DNA of 64,000 bases. Origin: Ruania suaedae. Lineage in GTDB: Bacteria; Actinomycetota; Actinomycetes; Actinomycetales; Beutenbergiaceae. Within the stretch, counting starts at the first letter, position 1. Every line of letters begins with the position of its first letter. The notes below the pieces were generated by a model that saw only the letters and a program-made list of their open reading frames with translations, searched no databases and was not told the origin of the DNA. The stretch spans positions 1,054,001 through 1,118,000 of the forward strand of contig NZ_CP088018.1 in NCBI RefSeq assembly GCF_021049265.1. The letters are read 5' to 3'. The position numbers were made by a program, and so were the translations under genes. Below, piece after piece: positions 27,342 to 38,300 of this stretch.

Positions 27342-28184
27342 GTGCACATCGACCTCCACGCGCACTCACGCGTGTCCGACGGGACCTCCACGCCGACCGA
27401 GCTCATGGTCGAGGCCGCCGCCGCCGGCCTCGACGTGGTGGCACTGACCGACCACGACAGCACCGCCGGCTGGGACGAGGCAGCCGAGGCAGTACCGGGC
27501 ACGAGGGTGGCGTTGCTACGGGGAGCGGAGATCTCCTGCACCGCCGGGGGCATCAGCGTGCACCTGCTCGCCTACCTGCACGACCCCGACCATGCGGGGC
27601 TGACCGCCGAGCTGGAACGGTCCCGGATCTCGCGGGACGGGCGGGCGCGGGCGATGGTGGAGCTTCTCGCCGAGGACTACGACCTGTCCTGGGACGACGT
27701 GGTCGCGCAGGCCGGCTCGGGCGCCACGCTCGGCCGGCCGCACATCGCCGACGCGCTGGTCGCGGCCGGGGTGGTGCCCGACCGGACGGCGGCGTTCGCG
27801 TCCATCCTGGCGCCGTCCAGCCGGTACTACGTGCGCTATCACGCACCGGACGCGGTGGACGCGGTGCGGTTGGTGCGCGAGGCGGGAGGGGTGCCCGTCT
27901 TCGCCCACCCGCGCGCGAGCGCGCGCGGCCGGGTCGTGGCCGACACGGTGGTGCAGCAGATGGCCGACGCCGGTCTGGCCGGCCTGGAGGTCGCGCACCG
28001 GGACCATACCGACGATCAGCGCGAGCAGCTGCGCCGCCTCGCCGGCGATCTCGGGCTCTTCGTCACCGGATCGAGCGACTACCACGGCGTGGGCAAACCG
28101 AACCGACTCGGGGAGGAGACCACCGACCGCGAGGTGCTCGAGACGATCGAGGAGCAGGGGCGGCTCGCCGTGGTTCGTCCGTGA
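27342..28184 (+). CDS. PHP-domain phosphoesterase
   Basis: Metal-dependent phosphoesterase of about 280 residues with the four PHP motifs: HIDLHAHS at the N-terminus, ALTDHDST, HPRA in the second half, and TGSSDYHG. Characterised relatives hydrolyse 3',5'-bisphosphonucleotides (pAp) or act as RNase AM; the substrate here is not known. The family normally begins at the first motif, so GTG 27342 (VHIDLH) is preferred over ATG 27285, which lies in the divergent pepP promoter. MarC follows 16 bases downstream. Confidence 0.9.
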   Translation: MHIDLHAHSRVSDGTSTPTELMVEAAAAGLDVVALTDHDSTAGWDEAAEAVPGTRVALLRGAEISCTAGGISVHLLAYLHDPDHAGLTAELERSRISRDGRARAMVELLAEDYDLSWDDVVAQAGSGATLGRPHIADALVAAGVVPDRTAAFASILAPSSRYYVRYHAPDAVDAVRLVREAGGVPVFAHPRASARGRVVADTVVQQMADAGLAGLEVAHRDHTDDQREQLRRLAGDLGLFVTGSSDYHGVGKPNRLGEETTDREVLETIEEQGRLAVVRP

Positions 28185-28200
28185 GCGCGAGGACCACCCG

Positions 28201-28818
28201 GTGAGCGCCGTTCTCGACGGCACTCTCTTCGCCACGACGTTCCTGACCCTGTTCGTCATCATGGACCCGCCGGGCACCGTGCCGGTGTTCCTGGCGCTGA
28301 CCTCCACCATGACCGCCAAGCAGCGGGCCAGGGCCGCGCTGCAGGCGGTGAGCGTCGCGTTCGGCGTGGTCGTGGCGTTCATGCTGTTCGGCCGGCACCT
28401 GCTGGACTTCCTGAACATTTCGGTACCGGCGCTGCAGGCCTCGGGCGGGTTGTTGCTCCTGCTGGTGGCGTTGGACCTGCTCACGGGCAAGACCGAGGAG
28501 CCCACGCCGTCGGGCAAGGTGAACGTGGCGCTGGTGCCGCTCGGGACGCCGCTGCTCGCGGGCCCCGGTGCCATCGTGGCGGCGATGCTGGCCGTGCAGG
28601 GCTCGGAGGGCAGCGTGCCCGAGTGGGTGGCGATCGTGGCCGCCATCGTGGCGGTGCACCTGTGCCTGTTCCTGGCGATGCGCTTCGCCGGGGTCATCCA
28701 CCGGGTGCTGGGCGAGGGCTGGACGATCCTGGTGACCCGCATCGCCGGCCTGCTGCTTGCCGCCATCGCGGTGCAGCTGATCGCCGATGCGGTGCGGGCC
28801 TTCGTACTCGCCGGCTGA
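28201..28818 (+). CDS. MarC family integral membrane protein
   Basis: A 205-residue protein with six hydrophobic segments and the MarC signatures: TLFVIMDPPGTVPVFLALT in helix 1-2, ASGGLLLLLVALDLL, and the second-half repeat PLGTPLLAGPGAIVAAML. Once thought to confer multiple antibiotic resistance, the family has no proven transport activity. GTG 28201 lies 16 bases after the PHP stop. The convergent DEAD-box helicase ends three bases beyond its stop, leaving no room for a separate terminator. Confidence 0.9.
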   Translation: MSAVLDGTLFATTFLTLFVIMDPPGTVPVFLALTSTMTAKQRARAALQAVSVAFGVVVAFMLFGRHLLDFLNISVPALQASGGLLLLLVALDLLTGKTEEPTPSGKVNVALVPLGTPLLAGPGAIVAAMLAVQGSEGSVPEWVAIVAAIVAVHLCLFLAMRFAGVIHRVLGEGWTILVTRIAGLLLAAIAVQLIADAVRAFVLAG

Positions 28819-28821
28819 GGC

Positions 28822-30450
<1,629 letters not shown>

Positions 30451-30528
30451 GGGGTGGTGAACCTGTTCGCCTCACGGTGAACCGCATCGCTGCCGGTCCG
30501 CCCACGCGGGTGCGCCGGCGACGGGGTC

Positions 30529-30633
30529 TCACCTGATCGTGGTAGCCGATCGCAGAATGTCAGCACCAGCCCTGCTGGCGCGTACCGCGTGATCTACCTG
30601 TTCGGGCGACCGGGCAACCGTGTACGCGTCCAT
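30529..30633 (-). other. 34-codon open frame in the leader of the DEAD-box helicase
   Basis: ATG 30633 opens a 34-codon frame (begins MDAYTVARSPEQ) ending 78 bases before the helicase GTG. No strong ribosome-binding site precedes it, and its ATG overlaps the proposed -10 box. It could be a decayed coding piece or chance. The rest of the 230-bp gap 30451-30680 shows only the proposed promoter. Confidence 0.25.
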
Positions 30634-30659
30634 GCTACCCGGCTGCCCGCCCGCGTCCA
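30632..30659 (-). promoter_or_regulatory. probable promoter of the DEAD-box helicase gene
   Basis: On the minus strand TGGACG (-35, 30659-30654), a 16-nt spacer and TAGCAT (-10, 30637-30632). Transcription would begin near 30626 and give a leader of about 175 nt. Confidence 0.4.
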
Positions 30660-30680
30660 CCACGGGCCCCGTGCGCTCGC

Positions 30681-30923
30681 TCAGATGGCGCCGAAGCCCA
30701 CCGGGCGCGGAGCCGGGGCGCCGATCTCGACGTAGCCGAGGGAACCGACCGGCACGACCACGCGGCGGCCCTTCTCGTCGGTGAGGTCCAGGACGGCGGT
30801 GGAGTCGCCGTCGGCGGACTTGGCAAGAGCCTCGTTGACGGCGGCCACGATGGCCTCGGCGTCGTCCGAGACCTCCAGGCGGACCTCGCGGTTGATGTGC
30901 TTGACGCCGATGGTGATGTCCAC
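30681..30923 (-). CDS. DUF3107 family protein
   Basis: An 80-residue protein beginning VDITIGVKHINREVRLE and ending in VPVGSLGYVEIG, the actinobacterial DUF3107 pattern; no function is known. The GTG at 30923 has GGAGAG upstream. An ATG five codons further upstream (30938) is possible but would place the purine-rich site inside the gene. It lies between the helicase and DUF3152 genes, its usual actinobacterial neighbourhood. Confidence 0.88.
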   Translation of the reverse strand: MDITIGVKHINREVRLEVSDDAEAIVAAVNEALAKSADGDSTAVLDLTDEKGRRVVVPVGSLGYVEIGAPAPRPVGFGAI

Positions 30924-31085
30924 GTGCTCTCTCTCCATGCTCGTTCGGTGGTCTCGCGGTGGGACCAGGCAATCCGCCCGGGACCGCGAGCGTCCGGTGA
31001 CTGCAACGGTGGCGCAGGCTGTGGTTGTTCCCGCGGCCCGTGCGCACCGGTGGTCCGGGCACCATCGTATGTCCCGCGGGGATGA

Positions 31086-31091
31086 GACGAT
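31086..31091 (+). promoter_or_regulatory. probable leaderless -10 box of the DUF3152 gene
   Basis: GACGAT, 6 nt before the ATG at 31098. Confidence 0.45.
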
Positions 31092-31097
31092 GGACCC

Positions 31098-31955
31098 ATG
31101 CGCCGCACGCGTTCTCGTCCACGCGCCTTCGCGGTCCTCGCCGCGGTGGTGCTGACCGCGATCGCCGTGGTGCTGGCCGGTGGACAGCACGCAGCCGGGC
31201 CCCAGCTCAGTGGCGGCGCGGTGGATCGCTCCTCCGAGAGCAGTCGCGGCGCGGCGCGCCCGCCGTCCGTGGGGCCGCCCCGGGTGGCCGACGCCGGTCC
31301 GGAGCTGCTCGCCGACGCCGGAGCGGCGGCGCCCAGCCCCTCACCGACGGCCACGCCGAGCCCGACCCCCACCCTGACGGCACGCGAGGAGGCGGACCTG
31401 GCGGCCGGTGTGCTGGACCGTGAGGTCCCGGCCTCGGCCTCGGGGGAGCTGACCGTCGTCCCGGGTGAGGTCGAGGCCCCACAGGAGGCACAGCGCACGA
31501 TCACCGTGCGGGTGGAGGTCGAGGAGGGGCTCGCGATCGATGGCGAGGTGTTCGGGGAGTTCGTGATCACCACCCTCAACGACCCGCGCGGCTGGGGTCA
31601 CGACGGCTCGGTCACCTTCGCCCGCACCGACGGCGAGGCCGAGATGCGCGTGGTTCTCGCCTCGCCGGACCTGACCGACCGGATGTGCCTGCCGTTGCGC
31701 ACCGTGGGGGAGTACTCGTGCGGTCGCGATGGCCACGCCGTCCTCAATGCCGTCCGGTGGGCCGAGGCGACCGAGGCCTTCCTGGCGGAGGCCTCGATCA
31801 CCGACTACCGCCATTACCTGGTGACCCACGAGGTCGGGCACCTGCTGGGCTATCAGCACCGGGACTGCGCCGGTGCGGGCGAGCGGGCCCACGTGATGCA
31901 GCAGCAGACGATCTCGTTGCAGGGATGCCGGCCGAACGGGTGGGTCGCCCCCTGA
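31098..31955 (+). CDS. DUF3152 secreted zincin-like protein
   Basis: A 285-residue exported protein. An Arg-rich N-terminus and hydrophobic segment (FAVLAAVVLTAIAVVLAGG) form a signal peptide or anchor. A Pro/Thr/Ser-rich linker follows, then the DUF3152 domain with HEVGHLLGYQHRDC, an HExxH zinc site with a third His (HExxHxxxxxH), and conserved cysteines. It therefore looks like a metzincin-type peptidase facing the cell exterior; activity has not been shown for the family as far as I know. It is followed after 9 bases by adnA. Confidence 0.87.
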   Translation: MRRTRSRPRAFAVLAAVVLTAIAVVLAGGQHAAGPQLSGGAVDRSSESSRGAARPPSVGPPRVADAGPELLADAGAAAPSPSPTATPSPTPTLTAREEADLAAGVLDREVPASASGELTVVPGEVEAPQEAQRTITVRVEVEEGLAIDGEVFGEFVITTLNDPRGWGHDGSVTFARTDGEAEMRVVLASPDLTDRMCLPLRTVGEYSCGRDGHAVLNAVRWAEATEAFLAEASITDYRHYLVTHEVGHLLGYQHRDCAGAGERAHVMQQQTISLQGCRPNGWVAP

Positions 31956-31964
31956 TCCGCAGCG

Positions 31965-34900
31965 ATGTCGGTGGGGCGTGATCTGATCGTGGACATGTCC
32001 TCGACCGGTGTGAGCCCCACCCGCGGCCACGACACGGCTGACACGGCCGACACGGCCGACACGGCCGGTGCGGACGACGCCGCCCGCGCGGCCATCCTGG
32101 CCGGCGGGCATCACGTCGTGCGCGGCGGCCCGGGCTCCGGCAAGAGCACGACGGCGGCCCTGACCCTGGTCGACTGGGTCCGCCAGGACCGTGGCCCGTC
32201 GGTCCTGCTGGTGCCCACCCGGCGCCGCGCGGCCCAGGTGCGCGACGAGGTCGCCGCCCGCATCCAGCGCACGTCGGGAACGGTCCTGGTGCGCACACCG
32301 GCCTCGCTCGCCTTCGCGATCCTGCGGCTGCGTGCCAGCCACCTGGGGGAGCCCGCCCCCACCCTGGTGACCGGACCGGAGCAGGACCAGATCCTGGCCG
32401 ACCTGCTCGCCGGGCACGCGGCGGGTGAAGGGGCCCCGATCGACTGGCCGGCCTCCATCGGGCCCGAGACCCTGGTGCTGCCGGCCTTCCGGCACGAGCT
32501 GCGGGATCTGCTCATGCGCGCCGCGGAAGCGGGGCTGGACGGGCCCGGCCTCGCCGCCTGGGGCGAGCGCTACGGACGGCCGCAGTGGCGCGCCGCCGGC
32601 CAGCTGCTGACCGAGTACACCCAGGTGCTGGCCCTGGGGCAGACCACGCCCGACCGCGGGGCGCGCTACGACGCCGCCACGATCGTCGACGAAGCCGTGC
32701 TGGCGCTGCGCAGCTGGGCCGAGGTCGTGCCGGACGTGCCGCGCCCGCAGTGGTCGCTGGTGCTGCACGACGACTACCAGGACGCCACCCTGGCCACGGC
32801 CCGGTTACTCGACACCTTCGCCTCGGACGGCTCGCGCCTGGCGGTCTTCGGCGATCCCGACCTGGCGGTGCAACAGTTCCGGGGTGGTGTGCCCGCCCTC
32901 ATGCACACGGCGACCCTCCCGCCCGGTCAGGACGGCGCCTGGGGGGCCACGACGCACGTGCTGGACCGGATCTGGCGACATCCGGCACCCATCCGCGAGG
33001 CGGTCGCCGCGCTTGCGCAGCCGCTGCCCACGATGGGTCTGCCCGGCCGCCGGCGCGCCCACGCGCAGCAGGAGGAGGCAGGCGAGCACGAGGGGCAGGT
33101 GCGTGCGGTGCTCGTGGCCAGCGAGGCACAGCAGGTGGCCTACATCGCCCGGCACCTGCGGGAGAAGCATGTGCACCAGGGGGTGGCGTGGTCGCAGATG
33201 GCCGTGGTGGTCCGCTCGAGCTCCTTGGTCGGCGCCGTCCGGCGGGGACTGCGGACCGCGGGCGTGCCGCTGGCGATGGCGGCGGCCGACCGGCCGCTGC
33301 GGGAGGAGCCGGCCGTGCGCCCGCTGCTGGTGGCGCTGCGGTGCGCGATCTCCGCCGCGGTGACGGCGCAGGATGCCGCCGCCCTGCTCACCTCCCCGTT
33401 CGGCGGACTCGACGCGGTCGGGATACGTGCGCTGCGCCGCGCACTGCGCCACCGGGAGAGGTCGGGGGGCGGGGAGCGGCACTCCGAGGACCTGCTGGGT
33501 GCGCTGTTCGCCGCCGCGGTCGGCGAGGACGACGGTGTCGGCCCCGTCGGCAGCGTCGGTAGTGTCGCCGGTGACGGCAGTGACGATCCGGATGCGCGGG
33601 ACGGTTCCGCCTCGGTCGCCGGGACCGTCGCCATGCTGCCCGAGCGGCTCGGCCGCGGCACGCGCGCGGTGCTGCACGTGCTCGGTGCAGCCGCCGCCGA
33701 GCTGGGGCGCGACGGTGCCACGGTGGAGACGGTGCTGTGGGAGATCTGGGACGCCACCGGGCTGGCGCCGCTCTGGCAGCGGCGTGCGCTCGCGGGCGGG
33801 TCCGGTGGTGAACGTGCCGACACCGACCTCGACGCCGTGATGGCGCTGTTCCGCGCGGCCGAGCAGTTCGTCGACCGCAGCACGCTCGCCTCGCCGTCGA
33901 AGTTCCTCGAGCACCTGGCGGCCCAGGATTTCCCCGCCGACACCCTGGCCGCGCACGGCGATGCCGGCGATGCCGTGCAGGTGCACACCCCGGCGGGTGC
34001 GGCCGGAGGCGAGTGGGACGTGGTGGTCGTGGCCGGCGTGCAGGACGACGCATGGCCCGATCTGCGGATCCGGGACACGTTGCTCGGGGCAGCCCAGCTG
34101 GCCGACATCGCGACCGAACGGCACGTGCAGACCAGCGACGCCTCGGGGGCGGGCGGGCAGGACGCGTTCCGGCGCGCGCGGCGCGAGGTCTACGAGGGCG
34201 AGCTGCGGACCTTCGTCTCGGCGTGCTCCCGGGCTCGCCGGGACCTGCTCGTCACCGCGGTGCTGAACACCGACGCCAGGCCGTCGGTGTTCGTCGAGGC
34301 GCTGCTGCCGGACGAGGAGGAGCTGCCCGAGGTGACGCCGGTGGCGGCGCCGCTGGACCTGCGTGGCCTCGTGGGCCGCCTGCGCGCAGAGCTGCGGCCG
34401 GCCCTCGGCCGGGCGAGGCCGCCGAGCGAGGTGCTCCTGACCGGGCGGACCCGGGCGGCGGCGGCCCTGCTGAACCACCTCGCAGCGCGCGATGTCCATG
34501 GCGCCGATCCGCGGCAGTGGCCCGTCTTCCGCACGCCGACCACCCTGGCGCCGCTGTGGGAGGAGGGGGAGGTCGTGAGCGTCTCACCGTCCACGCTCGA
34601 GGACGTCACCACCTGCCCGTTGCGGTGGGCGCTGACCCGTCACGGCGGTCGGCCCGGGGACTCCACGGCGCAGAGCCTGGGCAACCTGGTCCACGAGATC
34701 GCGGCCGAGCACCCCCACGGCACCGAGACCGAACTGCTCGCCGCCCTCGACCAGCGCTGGCACGAGCTCGGCCTGGGGGAGGGGTGGGTCGCCCGGCGCG
34801 AGCGGGAGCGCGGTGAGGAGATCGTGCGCAAGCTGGCCCGGTACGTCGCCGAGCGAGCCGGTGCGGCGGTGCAGCCGGAGGTCGAGTTCTCCGTCGACCT

Positions 34901-35339
34901 CGGTGAGGGTGTGCGCCTGCGCGGGCGCGTCGACCGGGTCGAGCAGACCTCCGACGGCCTGCGCATCGTCGACCTCAAGACCGGCAAGACTCCCGTGACC
35001 AAGGCCGAGGCGGAGCGACACCCGCAGCTGGGCAGCTACCAGGTGGCGGTGGAGCGAGGCGCGTTCTCCGAGTCCGCACCGGCGGAAGAGGCGGGTGGTC
35101 ACCGGGCCGGTGGTGCCTCGCTGGTCTACCTCGGTGCTCCCACCGCCAAGGTCGCCCAGCGCGAGCAGCGCCCGCTGCCGGAGGACGTCGAGCCCGGGTG
35201 GGCCGAGGAGACCGTCCGCGCCGGAGCGGCCGCGATGGCCGCGGCCGTGTTCGAGGCGCGTCCCAGCACTCGGTGCCGCATGTGTCCCGTCCAGACCTCG
35301 TGCCCCGCCCAGCCCAACGGCGGGAGGCTGGCGACATGA
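31965..35339 (+). CDS. adnA: AdnA-like helicase-nuclease subunit
   Basis: Subunit of the actinobacterial AdnAB helicase-nuclease, which resects DNA double-strand ends for recombination. The 1124 residues comprise a UvrD-like motor and a C-terminal PD-(D/E)XK nuclease. Walker A is GGPGSGKST (residues 54-62). The Walker B position reads LHDDYQDAT, with Asp where the catalytic Glu normally lies, so this motor may be weak. The nuclease has RGRVDRVE and IVDLKTGKTP. A CPLRW cysteine with a C-terminal CxxCxxxxxC (CRMCPVQTSC) suggests a 4Fe-4S cluster, as in AddB-type nucleases. The stop overlaps the adnB ATG. The N-terminus contains a 9-bp repeat; a later ATG at 31995 is an alternative start. Confidence 0.9.
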   Translation: MSVGRDLIVDMSSTGVSPTRGHDTADTADTADTAGADDAARAAILAGGHHVVRGGPGSGKSTTAALTLVDWVRQDRGPSVLLVPTRRRAAQVRDEVAARIQRTSGTVLVRTPASLAFAILRLRASHLGEPAPTLVTGPEQDQILADLLAGHAAGEGAPIDWPASIGPETLVLPAFRHELRDLLMRAAEAGLDGPGLAAWGERYGRPQWRAAGQLLTEYTQVLALGQTTPDRGARYDAATIVDEAVLALRSWAEVVPDVPRPQWSLVLHDDYQDATLATARLLDTFASDGSRLAVFGDPDLAVQQFRGGVPALMHTATLPPGQDGAWGATTHVLDRIWRHPAPIREAVAALAQPLPTMGLPGRRRAHAQQEEAGEHEGQVRAVLVASEAQQVAYIARHLREKHVHQGVAWSQMAVVVRSSSLVGAVRRGLRTAGVPLAMAAADRPLREEPAVRPLLVALRCAISAAVTAQDAAALLTSPFGGLDAVGIRALRRALRHRERSGGGERHSEDLLGALFAAAVGEDDGVGPVGSVGSVAGDGSDDPDARDGSASVAGTVAMLPERLGRGTRAVLHVLGAAAAELGRDGATVETVLWEIWDATGLAPLWQRRALAGGSGGERADTDLDAVMALFRAAEQFVDRSTLASPSKFLEHLAAQDFPADTLAAHGDAGDAVQVHTPAGAAGGEWDVVVVAGVQDDAWPDLRIRDTLLGAAQLADIATERHVQTSDASGAGGQDAFRRARREVYEGELRTFVSACSRARRDLLVTAVLNTDARPSVFVEALLPDEEELPEVTPVAAPLDLRGLVGRLRAELRPALGRARPPSEVLLTGRTRAAAALLNHLAARDVHGADPRQWPVFRTPTTLAPLWEEGEVVSVSPSTLEDVTTCPLRWALTRHGGRPGDSTAQSLGNLVHEIAAEHPHGTETELLAALDQRWHELGLGEGWVARRERERGEEIVRKLARYVAERAGAAVQPEVEFSVDLGEGVRLRGRVDRVEQTSDGLRIVDLKTGKTPVTKAEAERHPQLGSYQVAVERGAFSESAPAEEAGGHRAGGASLVYLGAPTAKVAQREQRPLPEDVEPGWAEETVRAGAAAMAAAVFEARPSTRCRMCPVQTSCPAQPNGGRLAT
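32031..32066. repeat. 9-bp tandem repeat in the N-terminal codons of adnA
   Basis: Four copies of GACACGGCY (the first ends in T) encode Asp-Thr-Ala four times near residue 23. The unit is a multiple of three, so copy-number change alters length but not frame. Confidence 0.85.
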
Positions 35340-38300
35340 CGATGCCCTGGAGCGCGGAACGCATCGCCGACACGCTCGGGCAGCCCCCGCCCACGCAGGA
35401 GCAGCGGGCGGTCATCGAGGCGGGCCTGGGGCCGATGCTGGTGGTGGCCGGCGCCGGGTCGGGAAAGACCGAGACGATGGCAGCGCGCGTGGTGTATCTC
35501 GTGGCCAACGGCCTCGCCGCGCCCGGGGAGATCCTCGGTCTGACGTTCACGCGCAAGGCAGCGGCCGAGCTCTCGGCCCGCATCCGCTCGCGGCTGCGCC
35601 GTCTTCAGCAGGTGGGGGTGAGCGTGGGGGACACCGTGGCCGACAGGCCGCGGATCGCGACCTACAACTCCTACGCGGCGGCGATCGTCGCCGATCACGC
35701 GCTGCGGATCGGGATCGATCCCGACGCCTCCCTGATCGGCGACGCCGGCCGCTACCAGCTGGCCGAGGCGGTCGTGAACACCTGGGCCGGAGACATCGAG
35801 ACGCCCTCGGCAGTCACCGTCGTGATCGATGCGGTCGCCGCGGTGGCGGCCGAGCTCTCCGAGCACGGACGCACCCCCGCGGAGGCGGCGCAGGAGATGC
35901 GGCGCCTGCTCACCGAGGTGACGGAGAAAGAGGTCGAGGCCGGATCACGCGCCAAGGGACCCCTGGAGGCGGCCCGCAAGTTGGCCACGTCCCTGCGCAC
36001 CCGTATCCAGCTGATGGACCTCGTCGAGGCCTTCGCCGAGCGCAAGCGCGCCGACGGGGTCGTCGACTTCGGCGACCAGGTGCGCATCGCCGCCACCGTG
36101 GCCGGGCAGGTGCCCGACGTGGGCCAGGCCGAGCGGTCCCGGTACCGGGCGGTGCTGCTGGACGAGTACCAGGACACCTCCGTGGCGCAGGTGCAGCTCC
36201 TGCGCGCCGTCTTCGCCGAGGGTCACCCGGTGACCGCGGTCGGCGATCCGAACCAGGCCATCTACGGGTGGCGGGGAGCCGCCGCAGGCACCCTCCTGGC
36301 GTTCCCGGAGACCTTCCGGACCGCGTCGGGGGCAGCGGCCCCCTCCGTGAACCTGTCCACCGCCTGGCGCAACGACCTCTCGGTGCTGCGGGCCGCGAAC
36401 GTGGTGGCCGGACCACTGCGGACCGAGGGTGTGGTCGAGCTGCGGCCGCGGCCGGGCGCGGGCGAGGGAGCGGTGCAGGCCGCCTATCTCGAGACCGCCG
36501 CCGAGGAGGCCGCGAGGGTGGCCGACTTCGTGCGAGAACACTGGGGGCCGGACGCCCCGGCCGCGGTCCTGTGCCGTCGGCGCGCGCAGTTCCCGCTGGT
36601 GGAGGCCGCGCTGCGCGCGCGAGGTCTGCCGTGCCAGGTGGTGGGCCTGGCGGGGCTGCTGTCCACCCCCGAGGTGGCCGATGTGCGTGCCGCCCTGCAG
36701 GTCGCCCACGACCCGGCCCGCGGGGACGCCCTGATGCGGCTGCTGACCGGGCCCAGCGTCAACCTCGGTGCCTCGGACCTGCGCGTCCTGGCCGAGTGGT
36801 CCCGGACCCAGGCACGGTCCTGGCTCGCGGCGGCCGACCCCGCCACCGATCCTGCCCCGGCGCACCTCCAGCCCGGCGAGGCGGCAGGGACTCTGTGGGA
36901 GGCGTCGGCGGTCCCCGGCGGGCCGAGCGAGACCAGCGGTCCCAGCGGTCCCGGCGAGACTTCGGGCGGCGCCGGAGGCACCGGCGGGTCCGGCGCAGGG
37001 CACAGCGCCGACGACCGGCCCGAGGTGCTCGAGCCGGTGGAGCAGGCCAGCCTGGTGGAGGCCATCGACCGGCTGCCACCGCACAGCTGGCGGACGGGGC
37101 AGGGCCGCGGGCTGAGCGGCGTAGCCCGGGACCGGCTGAGCCGGCTCGCCGATCAGGTCCGCCACGTGCGCTCGCTGATGCACCTGGCCATCCCGGAACT
37201 GGTCACGGCCACCGAGCAGATCCTCGACCTGGACATCGAGGTTCTGGCCGCCAGTGGGGGGGCGGCAGGCCACGCGCGTCGCCATCTCGACGCCTTCACT
37301 GCCGCCGCGGCCGACTTCGCCCACGCCACCGACGCGCCCAACCTCGGCGCCTTCCTGACCTACCTGGATGTGGCCGAGGACGAGGAGCGAGGCCTGGAGG
37401 TGGAGGAGGCCGAGCCGGACCCGCAGGCCGTCCAGGTGATGACCGTCCACGCGGCCAAGGGGTTGGAGTGGGACACCGTGGCGGTGGTGGGCATGAACGT
37501 CGGGGACTTCCCCTCCGTGACCCCGATCCCCGGCCCGGACAAGCCCTACACCGGCAGCGGGTGGCTCTCCGGCATCGACTCCCTGCCCTACAGCCTGCGC
37601 GGCGACGAAGCCTCGCTGCCGGTGCTGGATCTGGCCGCGGCGCAGACCCACACGCAGGCGGCGGAGGCGATCACCCAGTTCCGGCTCGACGAGGGCCGTC
37701 GCCTCCTCGACGAGGAGCGACGGCTGGGCTACGTCGCGCTCACCCGCGCCCGCCACCACCTCCTCCTCACCGGCTGCTTCTGGGGCGACCGCAAGACGGT
37801 GAACCGGCCCTCGCCGTTCCTACAGGAGGTGCTGGCAGCCGGCGCGGCCGACACCGGTGGCCCCTGGCCCACGAGCAGTGCGCACGAGAGCAACCCGAAC
37901 GCCGAGGAGGTGCTTGATGCGTCGTGGCCGGTGACATCCGGGGATCACGAGCAGCTCACCGCGCTGCTCGAGGACACCCGTGCCTGGGCCGGTGACTGGG
38001 CCGGCGACGAGCTCGGGGCGCCGCCGTCGGCGGACCCGCAGGTGCAGCAGTGGTGGCGTGATGCCCAGCTGCTGCTCGCCGAGCGGGAGCGCGAGTACGG
38101 CGTGTCGACGGCGCCGCCGGCTCACCTGTCCGCCTCTGCCGTGGTCTCCCTGGCCGAGGATCCCGAGGCGTTCCGACGGGCGCGACGCCGCCCGGTGCCG
38201 CGCCGCCCCAGCGTGCATGCGCGCCGCGGAACGCGTTTCCACGCCTGGGTGGAGCAGTACTTCGGCAGCCGGGCCCTCATCGACTGGGAGTCGTTGCCGG

